A DNA stretch of 22,511 nt from JAGFIY01 sp964499285 (GTDB taxonomy: Bacteria > Bacteroidota > Ignavibacteria > Ignavibacteriales > Melioribacteraceae): the NCBI GenBank assembly GCA_964499285.1, contig CAZCLA010000044.1:1-22511 (forward strand). Reading direction: 5' to 3'. The notes under the pieces are model-generated. The model did not search any database. It worked only from the letters and a program-made list of their open reading frames with translations, and was not told where the DNA came from. Made by a program: the position numbers and the translations under genes. The stretch's first letter is position 1. Each line of letters begins with the position of its first letter. Positions 8,101-15,134 of this stretch are shown here, in pieces.

Positions 8101-9207
8101 TTAGTTTCTATCCAATTGATTTAATGCAAATGCATACGCTCCAAGGGCAATAGCTTTGCTTGTCCCTATTTTAGAGATGCCGATTCCTATCTTAGGTTCG
8201 GGATCGTACTTAATTTTTTCATCAGTACCGGGAATTTTTATTTCGGTATAATTAGGAGTTAGAAATTTTTTCAATTCTTTTTCATCCTCCAGATTAAATA
8301 CGTTCGCAACCAATCTTTTAAATTTTGTATCGTCCGATTTTATAAAACTTCCGTTCATTTCTTCTACGATTTTAGGAAGGAAAATATCAGCCGCTCCCGA
8401 AAGTCCGCCGCCTATTACAATCAAGCCGTCAATCAAAGTAATAGCATTTGAGATTGCATCGCCGCAAGCTTCAGCCATTTTTGAAAATGCAATTAGTGCC
8501 GCTTCTTTGTTTCCTTCTTTTTCGCCTTTTGCAATTTCATAGATATCTTTAGGTGTAATTTTATCATTTATTTTTAAGCCGGATTCTTCAAAGTAAATCC
8601 TCTTAACTCCTCTTATGCTTCCGTGTTCTTCAATGTTGGAATGCGGCATGAGTTTGTTCCGCATAAGCCATATCTCGCCGGCAATTGAGTTATCCCCAAT
8701 AAATAAATTTCCATCCCGCACAATACCAGCTCCGAATCCGGTACCAAGTGTAAGACCGAGGAGGTTTTTGTATCTTTTAATGTTTCCCGAATCTTTAAGT
8801 TTTTTATTTATGTCCGGTAGAAAACCTGAGATTGCTTCCCCGTAAGCATAGAGATCCCCGTCATTATTTATAAATACCGGGAGATCAAATTCACGCTCTA
8901 AAAAAGGACCTAATGCCACTCCTCCTCTGAATGCAGGCAAATTCGGCAGATCGCCCATGATTCCTTTTGGATAATCGGCGGGACCCGGAAAAGCAAAACT
9001 TATTGCAGCGGGTCTCTCTTTAAGTTTATTCTTTACTTCTCGAAAACCTTCTACTATTGAATTGAGACATTTGGGAAGATCATCTGGATAAGTGGGAAGA
9101 GTAGAATCATCAGCAACCTGCTCGTTTCCTTTAATAGCAGAAAAAACCATATTCGTTCCGCCGGCATCCAAAGTTAATACAACTCTTTTATCATTTGAAT
9201 AATTCAT
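8101..9207 (-). CDS. ROK family sugar kinase lacking the zinc motif
   Basis: 368 aa, cytoplasmic. ROK-fold signatures: LDAGGTN phosphate loop (13-19), SFAFPGPAD (70-78), FINNDGDLYAYGEA (112-125, with D116 as the expected catalytic base), LTLGTGFGAGIV (152-163) and IGGGLSGA (265-272). Unlike typical ROK kinases, the GEIGH His is replaced (GEIW, 177-180) and no CxCGxxGCxE zinc cluster follows; EEHGSIRGV (193-201) stands there instead. It belongs to a divergent ROK branch, probably a hexokinase acting on mannose, glucose or an N-acetylated hexosamine. The operon position favours mannose or a GlcNAc/ManNAc product of the glycan pathway, with ManA as the next step. The MFS stop codon overlaps its ribosome site (TAGGAAG, 7 bp before ATG), best read in the copy left of the gap, suggesting coupling. 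Confidence 0.88.
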   Translation of the reverse strand: MNYSNDKRVVLTLDAGGTNMVFSAIKGNEQVADDSTLPTYPDDLPKCLNSIVEGFREVKNKLKERPAAISFAFPGPADYPKGIMGDLPNLPAFRGGVALGPFLEREFDLPVFINNDGDLYAYGEAISGFLPDINKKLKDSGNIKRYKNLLGLTLGTGFGAGIVRDGNLFIGDNSIAGEIWLMRNKLMPHSNIEEHGSIRGVKRIYFEESGLKINDKITPKDIYEIAKGEKEGNKEAALIAFSKMAEACGDAISNAITLIDGLIVIGGGLSGAADIFLPKIVEEMNGSFIKSDDTKFKRLVANVFNLEDEKELKKFLTPNYTEIKIPGTDEKIKYDPEPKIGIGISKIGTSKAIALGAYAFALNQLDRN

Positions 9208-9209
9208 AA

Positions 9210-9264
9210 ACTTCCTATTTCAATTTGTTGAGGTTGAAAAGAGAAACATAACCGATATAAAGCA
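9210..9264. repeat. 55-bp duplicate at left contig edge of gap
   Basis: These 55 bases (starting acttcctatttcaatttg, ending gatataaagca) are identical to 9365-9419 on the other side of the N run. They encode the MFS C-terminus and the spacer before the ROK start. This is best explained as two overlapping contig ends that were scaffolded rather than merged, not as a biological repeat. Confidence 0.95.
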
Positions 9265-9364
9265 NNNNNNNNNNNNNNNNNNNNNNNNNNNNNNNNNNNN
9301 NNNNNNNNNNNNNNNNNNNNNNNNNNNNNNNNNNNNNNNNNNNNNNNNNNNNNNNNNNNNNNNN
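9265..9364. other. Assembly gap (100 N), probably spurious
   Basis: One hundred Ns flanked by identical 55-bp sequences (9210-9264 and 9365-9419). Collapsing the overlap gives a seamless MFS stop, 7-bp spacer and ROK start, so probably no bases are really missing here. Confidence 0.93.
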
Positions 9365-9419
9365 ACTTCCTATTTCAATTTGTTGAGGTTGAAAAGAGAA
9401 ACATAACCGATATAAAGCA
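9365..9419. repeat. 55-bp duplicate at right contig edge of gap
   Basis: Second identical copy of the 55-base contig-end overlap described at 9210-9264. This copy contains the real end of the MFS transporter gene as printed. Confidence 0.95.
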
Positions 9420-10518
9420 CGGCTGCTAAAGGAACAAGAAAACCAAGAAGAACAGAAGTTGAATCGGTAACAAATCCCATAATCGGCGGAATGAATGCGC
9501 CGCCTACAATGGCAGTAATCATCAACCCGGAAAGTTCGTTGCTTTTCTCGGGCATAGAATCAACCGTTATAGAAAATACAAGCGGAAATATATTAGCAAA
9601 TCCTAAACCAATTAGAATCACGCTAATTACAGCAACAGTTTGATTGCTTAAGAATAACCCGAGAACTGCAATCAAAGAAACAACAGAAGTAATTACAAAA
9701 AACTTTTGAGGCGAAACCCAATTGAGAATTACTCCGCCCAAAAATCTTCCAATCATCAATGTTGTAAAAAACAATCCCGTTCCTAACAGACCAAGTTCTT
9801 GAATGTTGATTCCAAACTGGGATTCTAAGTAAAGAGGAATTCCGGAACTCATACATACTTCTGCGCCAACATATAGAAATATTGCCAGCACCATCAGCAG
9901 GACATAATTGTTTTTTAATAGAGCAAGACTCGAAGCAAATGATGCGGGTTCCGATTCCGCAGTTTTTGATTCGTCTATTTTCAATGTTGATATTGAAACA
10001 ACCGTAATCACAATTGCAGCAAGATAGATCGGAAAAAGAATTTTCCAGTCTTTTTCAAAGAAACCCGCGGCTATTGTCGGGATAACTGGTCCCGATAACG
10101 AACCTATCGCCTTAACAAATTGCCCGAGCGAAAGATTCCGGGAATATTTTCCTTCAGCCGAAACATCGCGCATTATTGGATTTCCCGCTACTTGAAGAAT
10201 TGTTGCTCCGGCTCCGAGAAGTAGTACGGTCAGTAAAAACAATTCGAATGAACTTAACCCGAAAAGAGGTAGAAGCATTCCAAGACCCATTATGAACAAA
10301 CCGAGATTAAGAATAAACTTTTTACCTTTTTTTGATTGTAGTATTCCCATTGGGACAGAAAGAATGCCAAACATGATAAATCCTACGAAAGGAATTAAGA
10401 ATGCCATCGTGTTGCTCAGTGTAAATTCGTTTTTGGCGAGACCGACAAAGGGACCTACTGCATCCCCAAAACCCATGACAAGGAAAGCAAGAAAAACAGG
10501 AACCGTTTTTTTATTCAT
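9370..10518 (-). CDS. MFS sugar transporter (FucP/GlcP-like)
   Basis: 382 aa, about 12 hydrophobic helices. The segments AGNPIMRD (111-118) and LSLGQFVKAIGSLSGPVIP (129-147) resemble the FHS-type sugar:proton symporters (fucose, glucose and GlcNAc permeases of Bacteroidota). SKKGKK (62-67) sits in the helix 2-3 loop, where MFS carriers have a basic motif. It is the first gene of the mannose operon, after a 368-bp intergenic region, with a GGAG ribosome site 6 bp before the ATG. Comparable MFS genes lie next to GH130 phosphorylases in gut Bacteroides N-glycan loci (established knowledge), so import of mannosyl-N-acetylglucosamine, GlcNAc or mannose is the likely role; substrate is inferred, not seen. 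The stop codon is shared with the ROK ribosome-binding site. Confidence 0.9.
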   Translation of the reverse strand: MNKKTVPVFLAFLVMGFGDAVGPFVGLAKNEFTLSNTMAFLIPFVGFIMFGILSVPMGILQSKKGKKFILNLGLFIMGLGMLLPLFGLSSFELFLLTVLLLGAGATILQVAGNPIMRDVSAEGKYSRNLSLGQFVKAIGSLSGPVIPTIAAGFFEKDWKILFPIYLAAIVITVVSISTLKIDESKTAESEPASFASSLALLKNNYVLLMVLAIFLYVGAEVCMSSGIPLYLESQFGINIQELGLLGTGLFFTTLMIGRFLGGVILNWVSPQKFFVITSVVSLIAVLGLFLSNQTVAVISVILIGLGFANIFPLVFSITVDSMPEKSNELSGLMITAIVGGAFIPPIMGFVTDSTSVLLGFLVPLAAVLYIGYVSLFNLNKLK

Positions 10519-10843
10519 ATTAACTCCGCTGGATAATTAAATATGAAAAACAGAAAAAGATATGTAAATATTGTTATGAAACTAAGGAAAGTATTGTTAA
10601 GAATCATTAAAAAGTATGTTAAAAACTTCGGACAGTGCTTAGCGACTTTCTTAATGATATTGATTGTTCACAGTTAAAGAGTGGTTTATATAATCTCTCT
10701 ATTTCATTATGAATCCGGGTTTTTTGTTATGGTAACTAAACTCTTCATTATAAATAAGTAAGAGATTGCTCCGTCCGCAAATACCGGATTCTCAAAGATT
10801 GAATATTACTTCTACAAAACACAAAAATGTTTAAAATTAAAAC
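10519..10843. other. Intergenic region upstream of the mannose operon
   Basis: This stretch holds no convincing gene. Next to the MFS gene it has the ribosome site (GGAG) and an AT-rich leader with the three phased repeats at 10566-10622. Farther out (10640-10840) lies AT-rich sequence with only short inverted repeats, such as aatctct/agagatt and gaatccgg/ccggattc, which are of chance-level length. It is bounded by the terminator of the OmpA operon. Confidence 0.7.
10566..10622 (-). promoter_or_regulatory. Three phased direct repeats, candidate operator of the mannose operon
   Basis: Read on the minus strand, TTAACATACTTT (10622-10611), TTAACAATACTTT (10600-10588) and ATAACAATATTT (10577-10566) recur with starts 22 and 23 bp apart, about two helical turns. 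The array lies 47-104 bp before the MFS start codon, the normal place for activator sites. The first two copies also share a trailing TTC. Such iterated direct repeats are typical for AraC-type or response-regulator binding, and both protein types are encoded in this window. No sequence link to a specific regulator is visible, and a -35/-10-like TTAACA/TAACAA pair overlaps the array. Confidence 0.5.
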
Positions 10844-10861
10844 CGGCAGCCGAAGCTGCCG
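10844..10861 (-). terminator. Rho-independent terminator after the OmpA-family gene
   Basis: On the minus strand CGGCAGC-TTCG-GCTGCCG forms a perfect 7-bp GC-rich stem with a UUCG tetraloop, followed by GTTTTAATTTT. It begins 25 bp after the OmpA-family stop and closes the T9SS/membrane/OmpA operon. Confidence 0.9.
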
Positions 10862-10886
10862 TTAAGAGTAGCAAGGAAGTAAGAAT

Positions 10887-11876
10887 TTATTTTAGTTTAG
10901 CAACAAGTTCAACTCTTCTATTCAATTTCCGTCCGGATTCATCTTCGTTGGTCGAAACCGGCGTAAGAGGTCCAACACCGTTTGCTGTTAATCTATTTTT
11001 ACTAACTCCGTATTTAGTAATTAGTTCTCTTACAACAGAATCAGCTCGTTTTTTTGAAAGATCTAGGTTGTGATCAAAACTTCCTTTCATATCCGTATGA
11101 CCTACAATGTATAGGTTCAAGTTTTTATCTGATTTTAAAAGATTGACAATTTCTTTTAATGTGGCATCAGATTCCGGTTTAATATCTGATTTGTCTGTGT
11201 CAAAATATATTCCGTATAAAGCAATTTTCCCTTCTGCGCGAATTCCTTTAAGCATTTCTTCTGCATTTATTTGTATTAAATCATCTTCCATTTTAGTTTC
11301 TTCAATAATGTCAATTATATAAACTGTTTTTTTGTCGCTATATTCAATACCGGAGATTATTATATAAATCCTACCATCCGGTTTACTTAATTCCGAAGCA
11401 ATATAACAGCTTCCTCCCGAACTGCTCGAACCTGCGCTTAACAATACTTTTGAATTTGCAGGGAACGGATTTTTTCTAAAGAATGTTCCGAGCCACGTTC
11501 TTTCACCGACTTCCTTGCCGACGTTTCTATCCTTGTTTATTCCTTTAGCAATTATCCTGAATTTTGATTTTTCAAGAGCACTCAGGAAATTTCTATAAAT
11601 CTGGGTGATTGTTGTTGTACCGGAAAGTTCATAATATATTCGGGTAAATTTTCCTTCGACGTCGATCCAATCATCAATATTTCTATATCCGGTTTCAGGT
11701 CCATGTGCTATACTGTATTCAGTATAATCTTCTTCTACATAATATTCTATTACCGATCCCGGATATCTGCTTATTACCGGATGATCTTTACTTCCTTCAA
11801 TATCAGGTTGAGCCAATAAATTAACTGCGAAGAAAATCATTGTTAATATCAGTAATAAACTTTTATATAATTTCAA
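10887..11876 (-). CDS. OmpA-family protein with DUF4892-like N-terminal domain
   Basis: 329 aa. Signal peptide (1 to about 22, ending NLLAQ). Residues about 25-210 resemble the DUF4892 domain found in front of OmpA domains: DIEGSKDHPVISRYPGSVIEYY near the start. The C-terminal OmpA peptidoglycan-binding domain spans about 220-329, with YFDTDKSDIKPES, VGHTDMKG (258-265), NLDLSKKRADSV (270-281, with the N and R that contact peptidoglycan in the family) and KLNRRVEL at the end. Expected site: periplasm or outer membrane, tethering to the cell wall. The start overlaps the stop of the upstream membrane gene by 4 bp (ATGA), so the two are translationally coupled. A strong terminator follows. The role of the N-terminal domain is unknown. 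Confidence 0.9.
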   Translation of the reverse strand: MKLYKSLLLILTMIFFAVNLLAQPDIEGSKDHPVISRYPGSVIEYYVEEDYTEYSIAHGPETGYRNIDDWIDVEGKFTRIYYELSGTTTITQIYRNFLSALEKSKFRIIAKGINKDRNVGKEVGERTWLGTFFRKNPFPANSKVLLSAGSSSSGGSCYIASELSKPDGRIYIIISGIEYSDKKTVYIIDIIEETKMEDDLIQINAEEMLKGIRAEGKIALYGIYFDTDKSDIKPESDATLKEIVNLLKSDKNLNLYIVGHTDMKGSFDHNLDLSKKRADSVVRELITKYGVSKNRLTANGVGPLTPVSTNEDESGRKLNRRVELVAKLK

Positions 11877-12265
11877 ACTTCACCTCCGTCACTTATTTTT
11901 TTTGATGTACTTAACTTATGCTGTGATTCCGCAATCAGAAATAATGTGCCCGAAACGGCACACGGTAAAAAAACAATTAATAGCAGAAGTAATTCTAGAT
12001 CAAAGTCTCCCTTTGAGTTTGAAAGCAGAAAATTTGCCGTTAACCCGAGACCTCCGAGAATTATTATCACACCGCCGATGTTCATCTTAAAATAGGTTAT
12101 AAGATATCCTGCCATACTTAATCCGAGAAATAAAAACGGGAGATAATTCTTCCCCCCGGCGGCTTCAAATGGCCAATTCCAATAAAACAGGAATAACAAC
12201 ATCTGAATCACAAAAAGTATTCCGCCAAAAACTTTTGCTATTACTAATAATGATTGTTTTCTCAT
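11873..12265 (-). CDS. Small membrane protein of unknown function
   Basis: 130 aa with four hydrophobic stretches (about residues 8-28, 41-59, 62-81 and 91-112) and a charged C-terminal tail (SQHKLSTSKKISDGGEV). No enzyme motif is visible and I do not recognise the family with certainty. It ends inside the start of the OmpA-family gene (4-bp overlap) and begins 34 bp after the T9SS-sorted protein, so it is the middle gene of a three-gene operon. It probably sits in the inner membrane. Confidence 0.75.
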   Translation of the reverse strand: MRKQSLLVIAKVFGGILFVIQMLLFLFYWNWPFEAAGGKNYLPFLFLGLSMAGYLITYFKMNIGGVIIILGGLGLTANFLLSNSKGDFDLELLLLLIVFLPCAVSGTLFLIAESQHKLSTSKKISDGGEV

Positions 12266-12299
12266 GTATTTCTCGCTAAATGATTAAGCAATAATTAAT

Positions 12300-14159
12300 T
12301 TACTTTAACAGCAACATTTTACGGGACGCCAAATAATTTCCTGCGGACATTTGATATATATAAAGTCCGCTTGGTAAATTTTCAGCGTTCCATTTAGAGC
12401 GATATGCTCCCGCAGGAAGATACTCATTTACCAATTCAACGACCTTTTCTCCAAGCAAATTATAAACAGTAATCGAAACAAACTCCGGATTGGAAATCGA
12501 GAATTCTATCGCTGTACTTGGGTTGAACGGGTTAGGGTAATTTTGTTTTAATTGAAAGATGCCGGGAATTACATCGTCATAATTCTCAATACCCGTTGGT
12601 ATTTGTGAAACATCATATTTAGCAATAAATAATGATTCGTAATTGTTGTTATTGGGATAAAATTGAATGAAGTGTTCATTGCTTCCAAAATCTACGTCAA
12701 TACTATCTTGGAATACTTTTCCTATTAAGTACATATTATCGTTTGGAGAAATAACAGTTTCATAACCGAAAGCAATTTTTGTTTCAAAAGCCGGTTCGTA
12801 TTGCATTTCGTAAAGTGCAAGTGTTGCACCGTTTTGTCCATCTAAATTCTTGAGAAAAAAACCTGTATGACCATCCCCTGTTGCGAAAACATCACCATCG
12901 GAATTTTCTGCAATACTAAATACTCTTTCATTACTTGTACCGCCGCCTACATGATCAACCCAACGAAAATTACCATCAGTGTCATAACTAACAATAAACC
13001 CGTCATCATCAAAAACTCCGGAAGAGGTTTCAAAGCTTGTAAGAGTGACTACGCCGGGTCCCGGATCAAAGTCAACCGTATTATCGAAAAGTCCGGTCAA
13101 GACAACATTATTTGATGATGTTGATAAAAGTGCCAACGGCTCCATTGCACCCAGATCAGGTATATCGTTATCCAGAAGAATCATCCAGGTTGTGTTGCCG
13201 CTCGAATCTAATTTTAAAAGATATGTTCCAATTGTTGACTGATCAATTGTATTTGTAAACCCGTTTCCAAAATCTATAATTCTGCTAAACCAACCGGTTG
13301 CAAAAATATTACCCTTTGTATCTAATGCAATTTTTTCACCTACACTTCCCTGTGTGGCAAAACCGTCGGTTCGAGGGTAAATTTTGTACCATTGTAGCAG
13401 ACCATCGGGATTGTATTTAGCAACAATTGCACCGGCAATATTTACACTTGTTTCTGTTCCCAAAGAATTAAGATCAACGGTAAGCTCAATCCCAGGTCCA
13501 AGTACTTGAGCGGTAACTCTCCCGGTTAAATAGATATTGCCAGCATCATCGGTTGCCGCACCGGAAAGTTCTTGATACGCACCGTTTATACCACCGTTGA
13601 CCGAATTAACTGCATAATAGGGAAATGCCCAAAGAAGATTTCCGTCAGTATCATACTTAGCCGCAAAGGCTGTTGATTGCGGACCTGTTAATAAGGTTGT
13701 ACTGCTGCCCGGATCAAAATCAATTCCTTGATCGGGATAACATTCATAAGCTCCTACGATAATAATATTTCCGTCTTTATCGATATGCAAATCGTTTATA
13801 TCAAAAAAATCATAGCCATCGGATTCAAGTGCACCAATTGCAAAAGCCCAAATAATACTGCCGCTGGAATCATATTTGGCTATAAAGCTGGGTGATCCAA
13901 CATTTGGAGGATGCAAGTCCTGAACTGTATAACTTCCATCACCGCTGAGATTTAACTCTAAAGTCCCCTCAAATTTTCCTGCTATGTATAGATTTTCATT
14001 AGAGTCAATATCGAGATGCATTTTGCCTTCATATTGATTAATTACACCTTCGGTTTGATTTGCCCACTCCAGTACTTGAGCATTTAGTTTAACATTCAGA
14101 AATAGTGTTATTATAACCGGCAAAAAAAGCAGGTTAGTTATAATTTTATTTTTTTTCAT
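12300..14159 (-). CDS. Exported beta-propeller-like protein with T9SS C-terminal sorting domain
   Basis: 619 aa from the chosen ATG at 14159-14157. The frame could open 29 codons earlier, but this ATG is followed by a clean signal peptide (MKKNKIITNLLFLP to about LNAQ) and preceded by AGGTGGGA. The body is a set of repeats of the SBBP type: IAKYDSSGSIIWAFA, AAKYDTDGNLLWAFP, VAKYNPDGLLQWYK, LLKLDSSGNTTWMI and VSYDTDGNFRWVD alternate with IYLTGR / VLTGLF / VFATGD strands and DFDPG stretches, suggesting a blade-by-blade propeller. The last roughly 83 residues (LKQNYPNPFNPST to the final KMLLLK) are a type A sorting domain as seen in Ignavibacteria. Predicted route: Sec export, then release or surface attachment by type IX secretion. 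Function is unknown. It is first in the operon with the membrane and OmpA-family genes. Confidence 0.88.
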   Translation of the reverse strand: MKKNKIITNLLFLPVIITLFLNVKLNAQVLEWANQTEGVINQYEGKMHLDIDSNENLYIAGKFEGTLELNLSGDGSYTVQDLHPPNVGSPSFIAKYDSSGSIIWAFAIGALESDGYDFFDINDLHIDKDGNIIIVGAYECYPDQGIDFDPGSSTTLLTGPQSTAFAAKYDTDGNLLWAFPYYAVNSVNGGINGAYQELSGAATDDAGNIYLTGRVTAQVLGPGIELTVDLNSLGTETSVNIAGAIVAKYNPDGLLQWYKIYPRTDGFATQGSVGEKIALDTKGNIFATGWFSRIIDFGNGFTNTIDQSTIGTYLLKLDSSGNTTWMILLDNDIPDLGAMEPLALLSTSSNNVVLTGLFDNTVDFDPGPGVVTLTSFETSSGVFDDDGFIVSYDTDGNFRWVDHVGGGTSNERVFSIAENSDGDVFATGDGHTGFFLKNLDGQNGATLALYEMQYEPAFETKIAFGYETVISPNDNMYLIGKVFQDSIDVDFGSNEHFIQFYPNNNNYESLFIAKYDVSQIPTGIENYDDVIPGIFQLKQNYPNPFNPSTAIEFSISNPEFVSITVYNLLGEKVVELVNEYLPAGAYRSKWNAENLPSGLYIYQMSAGNYLASRKMLLLK

Positions 14160-14244
14160 AATCCCACCTATTTTATTTTGTAATGAATAGTTTTTTATCT
14201 CAACTTTGAAAATTGTATCCAACTTTTCTGTTAGATACCCCCTC

Positions 14245-14259
14245 AATCTTTTACACAGC
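14245..14259. repeat. Direct repeat copy 1, AATCTTTTACACAGC
   Basis: Fifteen bases matching the copy at 14415-14430 except for one inserted C. Copy 1 also forms the left arm and part of the loop of the hairpin at 14245-14273. Confidence 0.7.
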
Positions 14260-14273
14260 CGGAGAAAAAGATT
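14245..14273 (-). promoter_or_regulatory. 8-bp-stem hairpin in the leader of the T9SS-cargo gene
   Basis: AATCTTTT (14245-14252) pairs perfectly with AAAAGATT (14266-14273) around a 13-nt loop. It lies 86-114 bases before the chosen start and could be a leader RNA structure or a protein site. No T-run follows, so a terminator is unlikely. Confidence 0.4.
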
Positions 14274-14282
14274 TATAAGAAC

Positions 14283-14318
14283 TTGAATTCAAAGTACTGT
14301 CAGTTACAAATGAATTCA
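14283..14318. promoter_or_regulatory. Twin TGAATTCA palindromes
   Basis: TTGAATTCAA (14283-14292) and TGAATTCA (14311-14318) have centres 27 bp apart, in the region upstream of the T9SS-cargo gene. Two equal palindromes so close together could be an operator pair, but they are short. Confidence 0.3.
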
Positions 14319-14414
14319 ATTACTCATATGGGGTATTTTGATAGTATGTAGAAGAAAAAAGGTTTGTTATAATCAATGGTATGAACCGCAGGGTAATTTG
14401 CCGACAGCGAAACG

Positions 14415-14430
14415 AATCCTTTTACACAGC
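14415..14430. repeat. Direct repeat copy 2, AATCCTTTTACACAGC
   Basis: Partner of 14245-14259, with 15 of 16 bases shared; the copies start 170 bp apart in the same intergenic region. Confidence 0.7.
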
Positions 14431-14462
14431 AGCCTTCTCACCCGCCAAAGCGTGAAAGCAGA

Positions 14463-15101
14463 TTAAATTAATTTTTCATTAATAGCTTTTGATACAGCCT
14501 CGGCGCGGGTGTTGACCTGAAGTTTTTTATAGATGTTTTTTATGTGTGCACGGACAGTATTACCACTGACAAAAAGTGCATCGGCAATAGTTTTATAATT
14601 TTCTCCGCTGCACAGCCTTTTAAGCACCTCGGTCTCTCTTTCAGAAAGTGGAGATTCTACACTTTTCCGGAATGAACCGAAAACTTTTCTTGCTATCATA
14701 GGACTCATAGGCGAACCTCCTTCAACAACTTCTTTAATCGATTGAAGAAGCTGCACAGGAGGAATATCTTTCAAAAGATAACCGGTTGCGCCAGACGCAA
14801 GTGAATTGAATACTGAATCATCATCTTCTTTAATCGTGAGCATGATGAAATCAGTTTCAGGAAGTGATTCTTTCAAGAGTTTGACTCCTTCTATTCCCGT
14901 GGTTTTAGGAAGGTCTATATCCATAAGAACTACATCGGGAGGACTTTGGGGAATATTTTTAACGGCATCTTCGCAGTTAGCATAGCTCTGCTTACATTCA
15001 AATCCGGGTGATCCGTCAATGATTAGAGTTAAAAGATTTTTAATCTCTTTATCATCTTCAACTATTGCAACCTTTATGCTCTTTGTTTTTTTTTGTTCCA
15101 T
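14463..15101 (-). CDS. NarL/LuxR-type response regulator
   Basis: 212 aa. The receiver domain (about 8-125) has the acidic cluster E15-D16-D17, the phospho-acceptor D61 in VVLMDIDLP, T89 (IMLTI) and K111 (LLKDIPP). All switch residues are present. The C-terminal LuxR helix-turn-helix (152-210) reads LSERETEVLKRLCSG, IADALFVSGNTVRAHIKNIY and KLQVNTRAEAV. It starts 33 bp after the sensor kinase stop, so it is that kinase's likely partner and is co-transcribed with it. The HisKA_3 kinase with NarL regulator pairing is the standard match. Targets are not visible; the T9SS-cargo operon directly downstream is the nearest candidate. Confidence 0.95.
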   Translation of the reverse strand: MEQKKTKSIKVAIVEDDKEIKNLLTLIIDGSPGFECKQSYANCEDAVKNIPQSPPDVVLMDIDLPKTTGIEGVKLLKESLPETDFIMLTIKEDDDSVFNSLASGATGYLLKDIPPVQLLQSIKEVVEGGSPMSPMIARKVFGSFRKSVESPLSERETEVLKRLCSGENYKTIADALFVSGNTVRAHIKNIYKKLQVNTRAEAVSKAINEKLI

Positions 15102-15134
15102 TCTAAAGAAAACTATTGCTCAAACACTATTCTT

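Larger units (their letters stand above)
14160..14462. other. Intergenic region with repeats upstream of the T9SS-cargo gene
   Basis: This 303-bp stretch separates the response regulator stop from the T9SS-cargo start. It holds two copies of AATC(C)TTTTACACAGC, a hairpin, two TGAATTCA palindromes and, near the response regulator, a segment (about 14381-14460) clearly richer in G+C than the rest. I see no clear gene and no canonical terminator with a T-run after the response regulator. Confidence 0.7.

Noticed and set aside
10762..10778. gagattgctccgtccgc resembles the start of dispersed intergenic repeats seen in some bacteria
   Set aside because: It is too short, with no inverted partner nearby; it cannot be separated from chance without the rest of the genome.
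10692..10791. Interleaved inverted repeats (aatctct/agagatt and gaatccgg/ccggattc) that could form a pseudoknot RNA
   Set aside because: Arms of 7-8 bases over about 100 bp are expected by chance in AT-rich DNA, and there is no other sign of an RNA gene.
14160..14246. 29-codon N-terminal extension of the T9SS-cargo gene
   Set aside because: It would bury the signal peptide; the inner ATG has a ribosome site and a normal signal sequence right after it.
14381..14455. A 24-codon plus-strand ORF (MNRRVICRQRNESF...) in a G+C-rich patch with a TATAAT upstream
   Set aside because: There is no ribosome site, no properly spaced -35 box and no recognisable product; the patch may instead be part of the response regulator 3' region.
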